In this document: in pieces, positions 12,219-24,267 of the stretch
Position numbering within the stretch: position 1 is the stretch's first letter
Layout: each line of letters begins with the position of its first letter
Source: Amylostereum areolatum
Lineage: Eukaryota > Basidiomycota > Agaricomycetes > Russulales > Stereaceae
Assembly (NCBI GenBank): GCA_012932865.1
Contig: SAXG01000077.1
Span: forward strand, 124,001 to 188,000
Direction of reading: 5' to 3'
Length of the DNA stretch: 64,000 nucleotides
Program-made: the position numbers and the translations under genes
Notes under the pieces: generated by a model
Database searches by the model: none
What the model was told of the DNA's origin: nothing
Seen by the model: only the letters and a program-made list of their open reading frames with translations

Positions 12219-15200
12219 ATGAACTCTTATCCACCAGAATTGCTGGCTCAACTGGCCCCAGTTATGTTCGTCGCCGGTCTCGATGTTCAAGACCCACCGC
12301 CGACCATCGTAGCAGCACCCGGGGAAGCCCCACCACCACCACGGACGGTCACCGACCCCTTCGATATCCTGTCTCTTCGACTACGGGATGCGCTTGCCAC
12401 ACAACGTAAACCAGCGATCTGGCAGCCAGAGAAAAGCAAGACATTTCAGGTCTTGTTGGTAGACAAGGTACGTCCTCTGTTTTCCCTCCTCAACCATAGG
12501 TTCTCACCGGGACAGCTGCGTAGGATGTCCGTTTTCCTCCCCGAAAGATCGGACCCCACGACGAAACACAGCACTCCGCCATCCTTCACTCCCCGCTCTC
12601 GCCTCTCACCCCAACATCGCCTCTGTTCCCCGACGGCATCATCGCGCCTATATGGGTACGCAAGCATACGGCTTTGGTGCCCTCAGTCTTCGTTCTTTTC
12701 ACTCGGCTTTACGAGTCTCCGCCATCGCATCTCCCCAAGTCACCCCTTGATCCACCACACCCAGACCGGGACTCGGAAGAACGCAGGAAGGATGCGGAGT
12801 TATCAGCAGAGATTTCCCAGAGGAAGAGGGTTACGAGCGAGAGGGGGATCAAACTCACCGTTGTGCTCATGGCGAGCAGAAAGATGCTGGGTGAGTGCTA
12901 TGCAGATGTGTTGGATGAATCGGTGATGGGGACCCGCTGGTACGACCACGAAGGACGGCCAGAGTGCATATATTGCTATTCTGCGCAGGCACAGGCAGCT
13001 CTCGTCCCATCCATTTCTGAAACTACCGTCATCACTTGCGTCGCACATTCTTCCATCTTCTTCTCCGTTTTCACGATGTAGAGATAAGCGTGCTGAAGTT
13101 CTTTCCAGATGACCCTTCACTGGACAACCGGTTAACCTTCATTCGTCGACATAGTGGCCTCGACTCGCGCGCGGCGCTCTTCGTTCTTAGTCCCGTTAGT
13201 CTCTCCGAGCTGAGCGAATTTGTCAAGAGGTGAGCCTCCCATGCTGGCCTCTCGACCAAATCCCGTGCGAGCTGCTGTTGACCATGCAGCTTGCAACAAG
13301 CCCTCTATGACCCAGCAGTGGAATACTACACATCACATTCTAAACGTGTTCGACGCAAGAGAAACAGGCATGCCCAAGTCGCATCGTCTTACATTCAACC
13401 ACACTCGCCCATGGGCGCACATCGGCCACTCAGGCCAGAGGGCTGGACGGTTCGCTATGAGTACAAGATGGCTTGTTTTGCCGAGTTTAGAGGCGAAGAT
13501 GAGGTAGCGCTCAAGTATGTCTTCTCACAGCGATCTATGTGACGTGACAACCGACTGCTCTCCCCTGCAGACACTACCAGGATGCGTATTCGACGTTGGT
13601 CATCATGTTTGGTTCCACGGTCATCCTTCCCACCGCGGACCAAACGATGGGCTGAGGCGAAGGTATTAGCAGACTGCATCAACGTCAAGGTATGTACGCC
13701 ATTTCTTGTACATAACCACGCATCCATCCTGCTCTCTAACAGATCTGCAAACTCTACCTGTACAACAATGAGCATGCGCTTGCGCTATCCCAACACAATA
13801 TACACATGCGCAAGTTCGGTGACTTCTCACGTGGGTGGGGCATTGGCGAGGAAACGTTCGAGTTCTGGAGTTGGATCGCGCGGCAGTGCGTATTTACCTT
13901 GTTGGGATCTGCATCCGTTGACCTTTATCCTAGGCACCGTGTCTTTGCGGAGCTTCTTGACCAAGGGGTTCGAAGTTCATTGGTCCTCCCTACGAACCTT
14001 CCTACCAGCCCACAGTCTCAAGCAGGGTTAGAGGACGACATGCGGGCCCTTGGTCTCAATCCGGCCACAGCGTTGCAACATCCTGGATTCTACTTCTATA
14101 TGGCAGCCGGCGCGACTGAAAAGCGCAGGGGACGTTTCTTGGCGATAGAGTCTGTTCGTCTTTCTTCTTGGCTACGGTAGATGAATCATGCTGAGGTCTC
14201 GTAGGCTGGCTCGTCTACTAATGCACCCGGCCTAGCCAACGAAAGAAAGGTGGACCACCACACAATTATTCAGGAAGTACGATCCTAGCAATTTATCATC
14301 CACACAATCACGCTCATCCATCTGTAGCTTTATACCAAATCGTACGAGCTGTTTAAGAAATATAGCACCCCTAACACGCAAGGCCAAGGCCGGCTGACCC
14401 TCCGGATTGCCTACCGGATCGCACAAACTTACTACGAATCCGGAAAGTTCGACATGGCTGTCAGGTTCTTCGAACGCATTGCTAAGACATACCGTCGCGA
14501 GAAGTGGGGTGTGATGCTGAAACCACTGCTATCGACGTGGTACGCGTGCGCACAACAGCTGGGCAACGTTGAACTCGGGGTGCGGCTGCTGGTTGAGATG
14601 CTAGGGAACGCGCCAAGTAAGATCTATCCCGTTGTAGATTCGGCATGAGGGACTCATTATGTTTGTACAGGCGACGACGACGAAGAATCTATAGAGGAGG
14701 ATTTACTGGCCGTGTTGAAGGTAGGACTGCTATTGCTTCCAGCGTAGGCCGCGGACTGACCACGGCCCGATCATAGAGCACTGTGCCCTCCGAACCTGAT
14801 AAACCTCTGGAAGTCGACCTGTCAGAGTCTCGCTCGATATGTGAGCCTCTTCACGCCTCGTCGTATATGCTCCCCATTATTCACCTGCGATAGTCGACTC
14901 CAGTGTAGTGTTTTGGAAGTCGGAGGCCGCAGTGAACGAGCCCATCGCATTCCAGGTGTCTCTTTCCGCTGCAGCGCCGGTGTCTCTTTCCTCCCTTCCG
15001 TTCTCGTCCATGGCACTCTACTTTTCGCATCGTACCCGGCCTGTCGTGGTTATTCACTCAGATGTCGAAGACAGCGACGCTGTACAAAGGGTGGACGTTG
15101 GCAACGTCTCGTCAGAGTGCGAAGAAGACACCGAAACTAACGGTGTCCTGAGGTGGAAGAAGGGTGGTATGATCGTTTTTGCGGGCACGGTAGTTTCTGA

Positions 15201-17039
15201 TACCCCTACAACTTTGAAGGTATGTGTTGCAACGCGTCGTCCTCTAACGTGGCTAACATGCATGCAGGTTGTCAAGGCGGTCGTCACCTTGAGAGAAAAC
15301 GGCTGGACGATTGACATTCCCATTGAGCTCTTGAGTTCGGGAGACGAGACGGCCTCCACGCCCAGGTGGCTTAGCTCTGTCAATCCCGTCGCCTTCGTAC
15401 CTGTTCGTGGGTCTTTCCATTCCGAAGTCAGGTAGATCCAACTCGTTCATCTCCTCCAATGGAGGCTAACGACCAATCAGCATTCACCATCGACCACATG
15501 CGTTGCAAGTATCCTTCTCTCATCAATCACCTGCATATTTGGATGAAGAATACCCAATTATCATGGAAGTCTTCAATCTCGATGACCGTACATTTGAGGT
15601 CGTGGTCGACGTGTTGCTGCAGCCTACGGAAATTGATGATGCGGGTGAGTATGTATATTCTGCACTGGTGGGTGTTTCTCATGAAATTGCACATTCTAGT
15701 GAACAGCATCCGCATCGACGAGGAACGTTCTTCGGGCTTCGTGAAGGGAGTTTCGCTAGGAACGATCGCACCAGGCCTGACGGCTGTCAAAACGCTCTAT
15801 CTCACTAATACAGGTGCAGCAGGCGATCGAACCTTGGATATTTCCATACAATCGCATGTTCCCACCGGCGTACCTCTCAACGCGTTGCGGTCTCCTTTGA
15901 ACACGTCGGACACCAGCGAACGGTTACAGACATTAGCTATCCCAACGGTCGGACCCATACAAGTTGCTTCGAGCGTCAAGTACCTGCGCTCGAGGAAACC
16001 ACTAGCGGCTCTGACTGACCTGAGCTCCTATGAAAACGACTTCTGGGACGAGAGCATTGGCGGCCAGGCGGTGATCAGCACCAGACTACACTACGAGGGC
16101 CCGCATAGTCTGAGTGTTGAGAAGGTGCGGTTAGTGCGCAAGGTAGGATCCAGACGGTTTCGCAATCTCCTCTCACTGACTTTCCGCTCTCATATTACCA
16201 GAATGGACCGCATGCGAGGGTGGAGAACTGTTCACTTGATGACGACGAGGATGACGTTGCTTCGGGCAAGTCTACCTGCCTACGGGCTCAAATCTATCTC
16301 TACTGATTTTCCTTCCTGTGTTCAGACTGGCTTCCTGGGGACGAGTTTGCCGCTGTGACCCGCGTCAGCCTGGCGGTTGAGGAGGATGCAGAAGAAGGGG
16401 ACGCAATTGCTGGTCCTGGGGAGTACGAACTTACATGGCGAAGGTTTGTACAATTGTCCTGTTGGTCTGCATCATACATCCATTCATCTGACCCCTCGCA
16501 GAGTTTCATCCAACGGCGATCACGGTCCTCTTTGCACAAGCACCTTCCCTCTCCCACTCCTTACTCCACCTCGGGACGGACTAGTCGCTCTTCTTTCCCT
16601 CCCGTCCAAGGCCAAGCTGCATGTCCCGGTGCACGCATACCTCACCGTGCGGAACAACCACCCAACGCGCACGGCCAATGTTCATGTCAGCCTTGAGCCG
16701 GATATTGGCGATGCGTTCCTCGTGGCGGGTGTGCGCACAGGGCGTTTGCCAGCGCTGCTGCCGGGCGCAGAAGAACGTCTGGTGTGGACGCTCATCCCCG
16801 TGGACTGCGGGTTTGTAAGTGTGCCGAAGATCAAGGTTGTAGACAAGCGCACAAGAACTGTCGACAGCGCCGATGGGGCGCCTACAACCGAAGACGAGGG
16901 GGCCCCTGTCAAGGTTGTGGATGTGAGGCGAGACGGGAGGAATGAGCGAGAAGAGAGCAAGATTTCGGGCAACGGTGTAGTGGAGTCAGATGCGAGCGAG
17001 ACTTCTCCCGCCATAGGGCCAATTCTAGTTCTTCCTTGA
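12219..17039 (+). CDS. TRAPPC11: TRAPP complex subunit 11 (Foie-gras/Gryzun domains)
   Basis: The gene encodes a large TRAPP-III-type subunit acting in ER-Golgi and autophagic membrane traffic. It begins MNSYPPELLAQLAP at 12219; the first intron follows VDK at 12467. Roughly 15 exons can be read. The central part contains the Foie-gras core: GWTVRYEYKMACFAEFRGED, then ALKHYQDAYSTL, then CKLYLYNNEHALALSQHNIH and FEFWSWIARQHRVFAELLDQ. A TPR-like stretch follows (YRIAQTYYESGKFDMAVRFF and WYACAQQLGNVELGV). The C-terminal Gryzun part is beta-rich and includes AYLDEEYPIIMEVFN, LYLTNTGAAGDRTLDISIQS and AYLTVRNNHPTRTANVHVSL, ending at 17039. The predicted protein is roughly 1,200-1,300 residues, usual for the family. 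No stop or frameshift was noticed. Confidence 0.9.
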
Positions 17040-17520
17040 TATAGCAGACACCTTCGTTTATTTCCGACGTGGACGAATAGGCTCGAAACAAGGGGGCCGG
17101 AGGCAGAGCGTTTCGAGTTGTGGGTAGTTGTCTTTGTGGTCAGACGGTCCATGTAGCTGTTGTGTCTCCTACGTAATTTCGGACTTGCCAGTGATCTTAC
17201 TATCCTGTTGTTGTTGTTTTCTCGTCTGCTTTCTCATAGATGTATCATCGTCTTTCCGCCGTCCAGGACTCCAGTCGGTATCGTGTCACGTGCGACCAAA
17301 TATATTCATAACGGCGCGTCGCGCTCGATTCGTTTCGAGCTTTGACCGTCACTCCCACAAACCAAGTTCTACGAATTTTTCACGTCCCCTTTCTCTGGAA
17401 AGAAAGACTCAGGCTTGGACATCTTGGATCGACAGGAATATCGCGAATACATAAGGGTGTTTTGGGCAGAAGATCTCTGTCGTACTTGTAATCCATCGAC
17501 CGGAAAACTCAAGGAAGACC
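17040..17520. other. Intergenic, DML1 promoter region
   Basis: About 480 bp between two plus-strand genes. A CACGTG core lies near 17286 and an AT-rich patch near 17300. No gene was recognised. Confidence 0.4.
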
Positions 17521-19669
17521 ATGCGAGAAATCCTGTACATCCAAGCCGGCCCCCTCTCAAACCACATCGGAACGCATTTTTGGAACACACAGCAGAGCTA
17601 CTTCAACTATGATGAGGATGAGGAGGAGGAGAGAGCGGAAGTCGTTGATCACAACATCACTTTTCGAGAAGGGACATCTAGACGTGTACGCCCTTTGTTT
17701 TCCAAGCTCTTATACAGTGACGTGTCTAATCGTGCATTCAACTAAACTGCAGGGGGAGGCCACTTTCTGCCCTCGACTGTTGCTGTTTGACAGGAAGAGT
17801 GAGTTTCCCACTTCACTCGCCCGACTACGGCTGACTGACGCTACAGCAAACTTCGGTGCCTTGTCTAGAACTAACGAGCTGTACGACGATGTCACCGGTG
17901 AAGCAGGTCCAGACCCGTCTTTATGGTACGTCTACGGCAGCCATGGTACTACTCGATAGATTCTGAGCGCAGCACTGTTTATCAGGGACGGTAGCGTGTA
18001 CGAGATTCGCCAGGACCGAATTCCTCAGAGCCAGTATCAAGATCGCATCGACGAAGAAATTGACGAAGAGCCTTACGAGCCTACGAGCCGTCTGCAACGA
18101 GACGAGGCCACAGGTCCCATTATCCAGAGTTCCGATGTGAGGTATTGGTCGGATTACAATCGAGTCTATTACCTTCCTCGATCAGTCCACAAGCTCCCCG
18201 ACGCCGCCGACTTCGATAATTCAGGCGAAGACTGGCAGAATGGCAAGGAAGTCTTTGAACGATATGACTCAGTACGTTTTCGCCATACGTGTCTGTGCGA
18301 TACGTTTTTGCTAACTGACTATTACTCTTAGGATGCTGCGCTCATGGAAGAGTCTTTTCGATTGTTCATGGAGGAGTGCGATAGTTTCCAGGTAAGCATC
18401 ACCTCTCCCTATCCACTGATGTTTTCTCAGCATCAAATTAGGGCCTTAGTGTTGCGACCGATTCCACCACATTCGGCTCCTTTACAGCGTCATTTCTGAC
18501 GGCTTTCCGTGACGAATACACAAAGTCACCTTCTATGGTGTTCCCTATCCTTTCGGAAGCTGTGCCAGAGCATGTGGAGGCGGACGATGTAAGGAATTTC
18601 GAATTTTGCACAGGCAGAGTACTTGACAGATAGGTAGATGTTGGGAATCCGAAGAGTCTTGAACGATGCGCTGCTTTTGCGTAGCCTCAACGAAATGTCG
18701 TCCTTGAATATACCCCTTCAAAATCCAAGGACGTGGAAAAAGGGGAGGTGGTCGGAAGACCTGAATCTAAACGTCGGTCTTGCTCGTGTTCCATCTGGAC
18801 TTCCTAATAATCCGCCTTCACAGCTACTAAGTTCCTACGAAGTATCCGCAGTGCTGTCTGCTCACGTAGAGACCAGCACATTGCCTCTCAGGTCAAACTC
18901 TCCTGCCTTTCCGATGCACTCAGTCCTGACTCGCCTCCCCCGTGAACAGGTTGAAAGCCACAGCTCATATGTCCGAACTATGCCATGAACTCAATTTGCA
19001 CGGAAACACACCCTTCGTCGAGCTGAGCGGTGCCTTTCCTGCCCTCTCAGTAGAATTGCTGGACCAGCGTCTGCACAACTTCACTTGTTCGGAACCCGGC
19101 GCCGCAGAGGTGCGTAGTCGTCGTCGAGGAAGCTCCGCGCGGCACTAACTCTTCCACTTGTAGGGCAATGCCGCCGTGTTCTACAAAGACATAGCGCGAG
19201 GCTCGCAAGACGCAGTTCTGCACAGGTCCGGAAATGTGCCGACCACAGGTTCAATTTCGAGGTATGATCTACTGTTGAATGTCGTCATGTTTGCTTACAA
19301 CTTTGTCTGGTACACAGCCTTATTCAGGCCCCCATCCCGTACCCGCTTCCGTCTTCATATCCTTCCTTTTTCCGCGCACCTCACCTCAATGATCAGCCTA
19401 GGCGCACATCGCGCGGGATTCTGACTAAACCCCGCCATGCTCCGATCTTGTCGTCGATCGGATTAAGTAGTGGAATACCTGCGATGTTCGAAAGCTACGC
19501 TTCGTTCCTTGAAGATCGCGTGCGGAAGAAATTCGATTGGTATCTGGTAGGAATCGATGGGGATGAAGCAAAGGGTTTGACAGATGATCTGTGGACGATA
19601 TGCGATAACTTTGGGGTCAGTGTACGTTCCGAAAATGCTGACGCGTTGGGCGAGGACGAGGAGGCATAA
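17521..19669 (+). CDS. DML1: DML1/Misato tubulin-like protein
   Basis: The gene encodes the tubulin/FtsZ-related Misato protein, needed for mitochondrial DNA inheritance and morphology in yeast. The start MREILYIQAGPLSNHIGTHF with WNTQQSYFNYDEDEEEE is the diagnostic Misato N-terminus. Exon 1 ends at 17685, and the next exon reads GEATFCPRLLLFDRK. Later segments are WSDYNRVYYLPRSVHKLP, a Misato-type DSTTFGSFTASFLTAFRDEY and a C-terminal WTICDNFGVS. About eight exons are seen, ending in TAA at 19669. The full-length model is roughly 500 residues, as expected. Only the exact splice boundaries are uncertain. Confidence 0.88.
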
Positions 19670-20593
19670 TAGGAGTCCCGAATTGTTCAACAGCCCCGTG
19701 TGTGTTGGCCTCTCGACTTCTCTGAAGTCGAATGTTTCTCGATTCCGCCGTTGGTTTCCAACTGTTGACTCGAAGGCTCCGCCGGAGTATGAAGCACCGG
19801 CTCTGTGCTTCTGAAGCGAAGTTCTACGTGCATAGGTGGGTCAGTCGCTACCCCCAGCCCCCCAGTTCCTCCCGAGCATCCTACTTCCGATCTATCAATG
19901 ATTGTTTTGTTGTATCGATTCCACGCGCAGCGAGCATTGTTCTCACTGCTGAGGCAAACCCGGCGTGCTGATCGTCGCTGATCGTCGCGCATTGAAGCAG
20001 GTTGAAGCGCTGATAAGTTACTGATAACTTTTTGAGCACAGCTTTTGGGCATTGGACGCCTGGCACACCCTTTTCCGTTAACGTGTGCATAGCCATCGCA
20101 CCCCTGTTGGTCTGTAGGTCCACAGACTCCGATACAGAGGTTTGGCACAGCATGAGTTGTGGATGTTCGGTGGGCGGCGTACCAATTATGTAGGTTGCAA
20201 TGCGCACGGCGCACAGCCGCGGGCGATATCAGCGATTTCCTTTCAGCTTGTTACGTCAGGGCCGCCATTGAGCTCGCCCCGCCCCAGGGCACATACGCTT
20301 TGCCCAAATTCACACCGCCGACACTATCGTGAGGTACAATGCCAGCGACCACAATGCGCTGTCTTGCCAGGTCCGACTCGGTGCCGAACCTGGAGCTTCA
20401 TTAGAACTTCATAGCCAAGGACAGTTGCCCTGATTGACTCGCGTGAACTGAGTGCCATCTAGATGGCTACTGCAGGATCAGTATAAATACTGGATCAGAA
20501 CACGTTTCATAACACTCAACCCACATCCCCCATCTTTCCAATCAATACCCCCAGACAATCCTCAGATCCTCCTTGCACACCCTATACCCATAC
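19670..20593. other. Intergenic, ~920 bp
   Basis: No gene was recognised; the longer open frames lack ATG starts or family features. The right end carries the TATA element of the next gene. Confidence 0.45.
20482..20489 (+). promoter_or_regulatory. TATA box for the DUF6699 gene
   Basis: TATAAATA lies 105 bp before the ATG at 20594 and is followed by a C/A-rich leader typical of fungal 5' UTRs. Confidence 0.5.
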
Positions 20594-21475
20594 ATGTCCG
20601 GACAATGGCTCGTCCCTCCGCCCCAGTTTTATGGCCCTCCGCCTCCCGGGTATTACTACTACCCTTCTCCTCCGAGTCCAGGAGGACACCACCATAGCCG
20701 TTCATGGCAGGGTTATCCCATTCAACCACCGCCATCCGCGCCGATGCCTACCGTCGCTCTACCCACAGTGTTCCCGACGGCGGCACCTCCACCGACGCGC
20801 GCCAGACGGCATTCTTTCGACGCATCTTACCTCCAGCCTGGACCCCCCTGGCCTTACTACGCAAGCTCTGTCCCTGAGTACTACCCTAGTACCTACTCTC
20901 CGCTCTATTACCCTCGCCCTCTCCCTCCTCCGATGCTACACACGCTCCTGAATGGAGACGCGGTCGGGCAGCATCTTCAGTGCGACCTCTCCTCCTACCA
21001 TCTCTCCCTCAATCGCCTCGATCGCGGACGGCTGTACCCGCTGGCTTCCACCGAGCTCAATGCGCCCGCGACGTCCCCACCCACCACGCGTCTGCGCATC
21101 ATCTGCGATCTTCTCCCCCAGTGGCCGATGGAGATGTCGGTGTCCGGGATGTCACTGACGCCCTCGCGACGCGAACGTCCGGCGATCGGGTGCATCACTG
21201 TCGCGGACGTGCTCTCCACGGTGCACACGTGTTTGCAAACCGCAATCACGCATGACGAGTGGGGAAGACTATCGGACGCACAGGAGACAGACATTGCGCG
21301 GGCGTATACGCGTCGGTACAAGGCGTTTGCAGCGGTCGAGAGCCAGGTCAAGCGGGAGGGCGTCAAGCGGGTGGATTACTTGTTGAAGAAGATTTATTTC
21401 CAAGGTTTGACGTGGCTCCAACCGGAGGCTGGCGTCGAGCGGGTCAAGCTCTTGGTAGGAATTCACTCAACGTGA
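20594..21475 (+). CDS. DUF6699 domain protein with Pro/Tyr-rich N-terminus
   Basis: This single-exon gene encodes 293 residues. The start is ATG 20594 (MSGQWLVPPPQFYGPPPPGY); the frame is open upstream, but only through a TTG. Residues 1-120 are rich in Pro, Tyr and Ser, with PPPP and YYYY runs, and look disordered. Residues 125-285 match the DUF6699 pattern of basidiomycetes: a leader containing DLSSYHLSLNR, then PPTTRLRIICDLLPQWPMEM, GCITVADVLSTVHTCLQTAI, and a tail with YLLKKIYFQGLTWLQP. The family's function is unknown. The conserved C-terminal half together with a TATA box argue for an expressed gene. Confidence 0.75.
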   Translation: MSGQWLVPPPQFYGPPPPGYYYYPSPPSPGGHHHSRSWQGYPIQPPPSAPMPTVALPTVFPTAAPPPTRARRHSFDASYLQPGPPWPYYASSVPEYYPSTYSPLYYPRPLPPPMLHTLLNGDAVGQHLQCDLSSYHLSLNRLDRGRLYPLASTELNAPATSPPTTRLRIICDLLPQWPMEMSVSGMSLTPSRRERPAIGCITVADVLSTVHTCLQTAITHDEWGRLSDAQETDIARAYTRRYKAFAAVESQVKREGVKRVDYLLKKIYFQGLTWLQPEAGVERVKLLVGIHST

Positions 21476-22442
21476 GTCCGTTCAGATTCAGAATTCCGTT
21501 GGTAGCTGTTTATTCGTTTTCTCGACTCCTTGGTTTCTACTCCCAACCTGCCCTTTCCCGGCATATTTCTCAATCCCCACGGACGTTTGAAACTTTTCAG
21601 TCAACGTTCGCATGTCCGATTCGCGGTATGATCCCATGGACAGTTCACCGTCGTGATTTTATCTTTATTGGTTGGCCTGAGGCGGTTTAAAGCGGTTTAA
21701 TCCCTTGCATTGATCTATCTTCCCCTTGTTGCTGTCTTATTTGTCCGCAATGTACCATCTCTATTACGAAGTACGACACCATTTTGATGAAATATACCCA
21801 TGAAATTGTTTGAAGCTTTTGAAGTGCAGTGGACGTTCGATCTTGCGGTACGCGATCTGTCGGTATTCTATCTGCACGTGATCGTTCCAGGCGACGCTCG
21901 GAGTCGAAGTCGAAGTCGAGCGCAAGTTTGCTCTTCGACTCGGACGTTCGTGAATCATTCAGCCCAGCTTCACTTGGACGATATATGAGACCGTTTCCCG
22001 ATTTTACCAATAGTACTCATCGTAGCCATGCAACATGCTCCAGTGTGCGAGATTCGGATGTGCTTCTGACAACTTGAAGCTTCTGAGTATCATTTACTCG
22101 GCCGCTGTGTCGGACATTTTGCCCGGCGCCCGCTGCCAAAGGGCATATGCCGTGAGCTTGCCTGCTGGAGCAGATATCAGCACTACCGTCCCAGAGTGCT
22201 GAGCAGAACGCTAATAACTCCCACCACCCGTCCGAAGACATGGTATTTTTTCCCAGAGTACACACCGCGGTATGAATATCTGACTTCCTTGAGGTACGGC
22301 GGCCTTATTAGTACACCCGGCGCTGTGTTTATATTGCTCGAGCAGACTTGGCCTTGTAGGCTGTGCCCCCGTCTTCGACTTGGTCCTCGCCGTTGACCCA
22401 GACGACCGCCCCCCACCCGCCACGACGACTACGACACCCACA
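21476..22442. other. Intergenic, ~970 bp
   Basis: No gene was recognised. A short GTCGAA-type triplet repeat lies near 21900-21920. It probably contains the 3' UTR of the DUF6699 gene and the promoter of the SUR7-like gene. Confidence 0.4.
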
Positions 22443-23284
22443 ATGTTCACCCGCGCCAGATTCAATGATAGTTATGCGCGTAGAGAGCGCAGAAGTCGCG
22501 GACACGCAGGATTCACGACCTTCATCCTCTTTGCTGCCTTCGTCCTCTTCCTCCTCGTTGCGCTCTCCATCCCCATCATCAAGCCCATATACCTTCTTGA
22601 TCTTTCAGCGAACGCAGACTCGAGCTCGGTGAATACGAATATCGGGACATCTATTCGGTTTGGTGTGTGGGGATACTGCGTAAATGGGTATGTCTTGCTG
22701 GCTCGACGTCTCGGTCCATTGGTGAAAATGGGCTAACGGGAGAGAATCTCTAGCCCGCTGAACACGGCTGGAATCTTCACCAACAATGGTGATTGCCAGG
22801 GCCCACAATTGGGATACACGCTCGACTCGGATATCTTCCAAATTCTCGCAGGCACGAGCACCGAGGTCAACCTGGTCCTGCGCGGCCTAACCGTCCTGCT
22901 CATCCTGCACCCCATCGCCGCCGGATTGGCCCTCCTCACATTCCTGCCCGTCCTGCTGTCCTGCTGCATGTTCCGCAATGCGCCATGGATTTTTTCCCTT
23001 ATTTTCTCCATCCTGACGGTGATCGTGTCGAGCATTACGCTCGCGGCAGACATTGCACTCGTCCTCGTCGCGCGCGATCGGCTGAAGGACTTTTCGCTTC
23101 TCAACCTGAGCGTCAATCGGGGACCGGGTGTGTGGATGGTGTTGGCGGGGGTGGTGTGCGCCTGGTTGAGCATGATTCTCGTGTCGGTGAAGGTGTGCAG
23201 GTGTTATGGATCTAGGTACGCCCTCGAGTTTCATTACAATGGGGTCCACTCTGACTTGTTTTTAGGAGACATGATAGGTACTAG
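22443..23284 (+). CDS. SUR7/PalI (Rim9)-family four-helix membrane protein
   Basis: The gene encodes a predicted plasma-membrane protein of the SUR7/PalI group; members act in eisosome domains or in ambient-pH signalling. Exons 22443-22687, 22754-23215 and 23266-23284 sum to 726 nt, giving 241 residues. The first membrane helix (FILFAAFVLFLLVALSIPII) is followed by an extracellular loop with the family hallmark: FGVWGYCVNGPLNTAG plus CQGPQLGYTLD. Three further helices follow (VLLILHPIAAGLALLTFLPV, FSLIFSILTVIVSSITLAAD and WMVLAGVVCAWLSMILVSVK). The C-terminal tail is very short, unlike the long cytosolic tail of true PalI, so a SUR7-like role is as likely. Confidence 0.8.
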
Positions 23285-24267
23285 ATGCTGTATGCAACCT
23301 TGCGTTCCACTTCCCTTTCCTTGGCGCCACTGTGATACCCCATTACGCCCTCACCCTGATGACCTTCACCCCCTGCACGATTTCCCTCCACTTTCTTCCC
23401 ATATTTTCAACCTTCCTGTCTTCACATTCATGAACCTCACGAATAGGCTACACACTGCTTGTCATTCTAGTTGCGCATAGCTGTTCTGCTGTCATCGTAC
23501 TTCGTCCGTATTCTATTGTTGGCCTTTATAACTCATCTGGACACCGACACAAGATGATATCACTTCGAATCATTAGGCTCCGGTGCACTCGAAGACACGA
23601 CTGCTTGGTAGCTGAACCCGCAGTATAGTATAGGGGTACGCAGCTTTACCGGTCCTCTATAGACTTGTCTAACTCACGCTCCAGGGCAGGACTGCCTTTC
23701 ATGCATTGTCAACACGCCCCCCATGCAATGATGCCGACCGTTTCAGGGGTGCAATACAATCTTGTGGCTTTGTCCAGTCTGAACCGTAATATATCGATGT
23801 GAAGTCTGACCGACATCTCTTGAAACATCGCAGACTAGCGACTCCGGTCCTTCGGTTTACATGTGGATGCTAAGCGCTAACCTTCTACACCTCCCGGCAG
23901 GTAACCTTGGTGCACCTGGGGGCCTTCCGCCGACTATGACACAGTATGTGCTTCTATCATTGTGCTAATAGGTGGTCCAGTTTCCGACGCATTTTCGCCT
24001 CGATTTTAGTTCAGACCAGATGGCATTTTCGAGTCTCCAGCGAGTTATATCCTACCAAACCCCCCTCCCGTTGGTCTGCCTTCGAATGTTGCCCTAACAC
24101 ATGCAAGTCGGGCTGTTTCAGTCTACCTATCCATGGATTCAGTTCCCGTCTAAATGTTATAAAAGGACGGACCACCTGACGACATCTCCCTCATCACAAC
24201 TATCTGCATAACTAGCTAGCCTATCCATCACCGCAATCTCCTTTCACCGCTCTGCCAACCCTCCTAC
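23285..24267. other. Intergenic, ~980 bp
   Basis: No coding signal was recognised apart from short chance frames. The right end contains the TATA box and leader of the HAD phosphatase gene. Confidence 0.4.
24158..24164 (+). promoter_or_regulatory. TATA box for the HAD phosphatase gene
   Basis: TATAAAA lies 110 bp before the first ATG at 24268, followed by a pyrimidine- and C-rich leader. Confidence 0.55.
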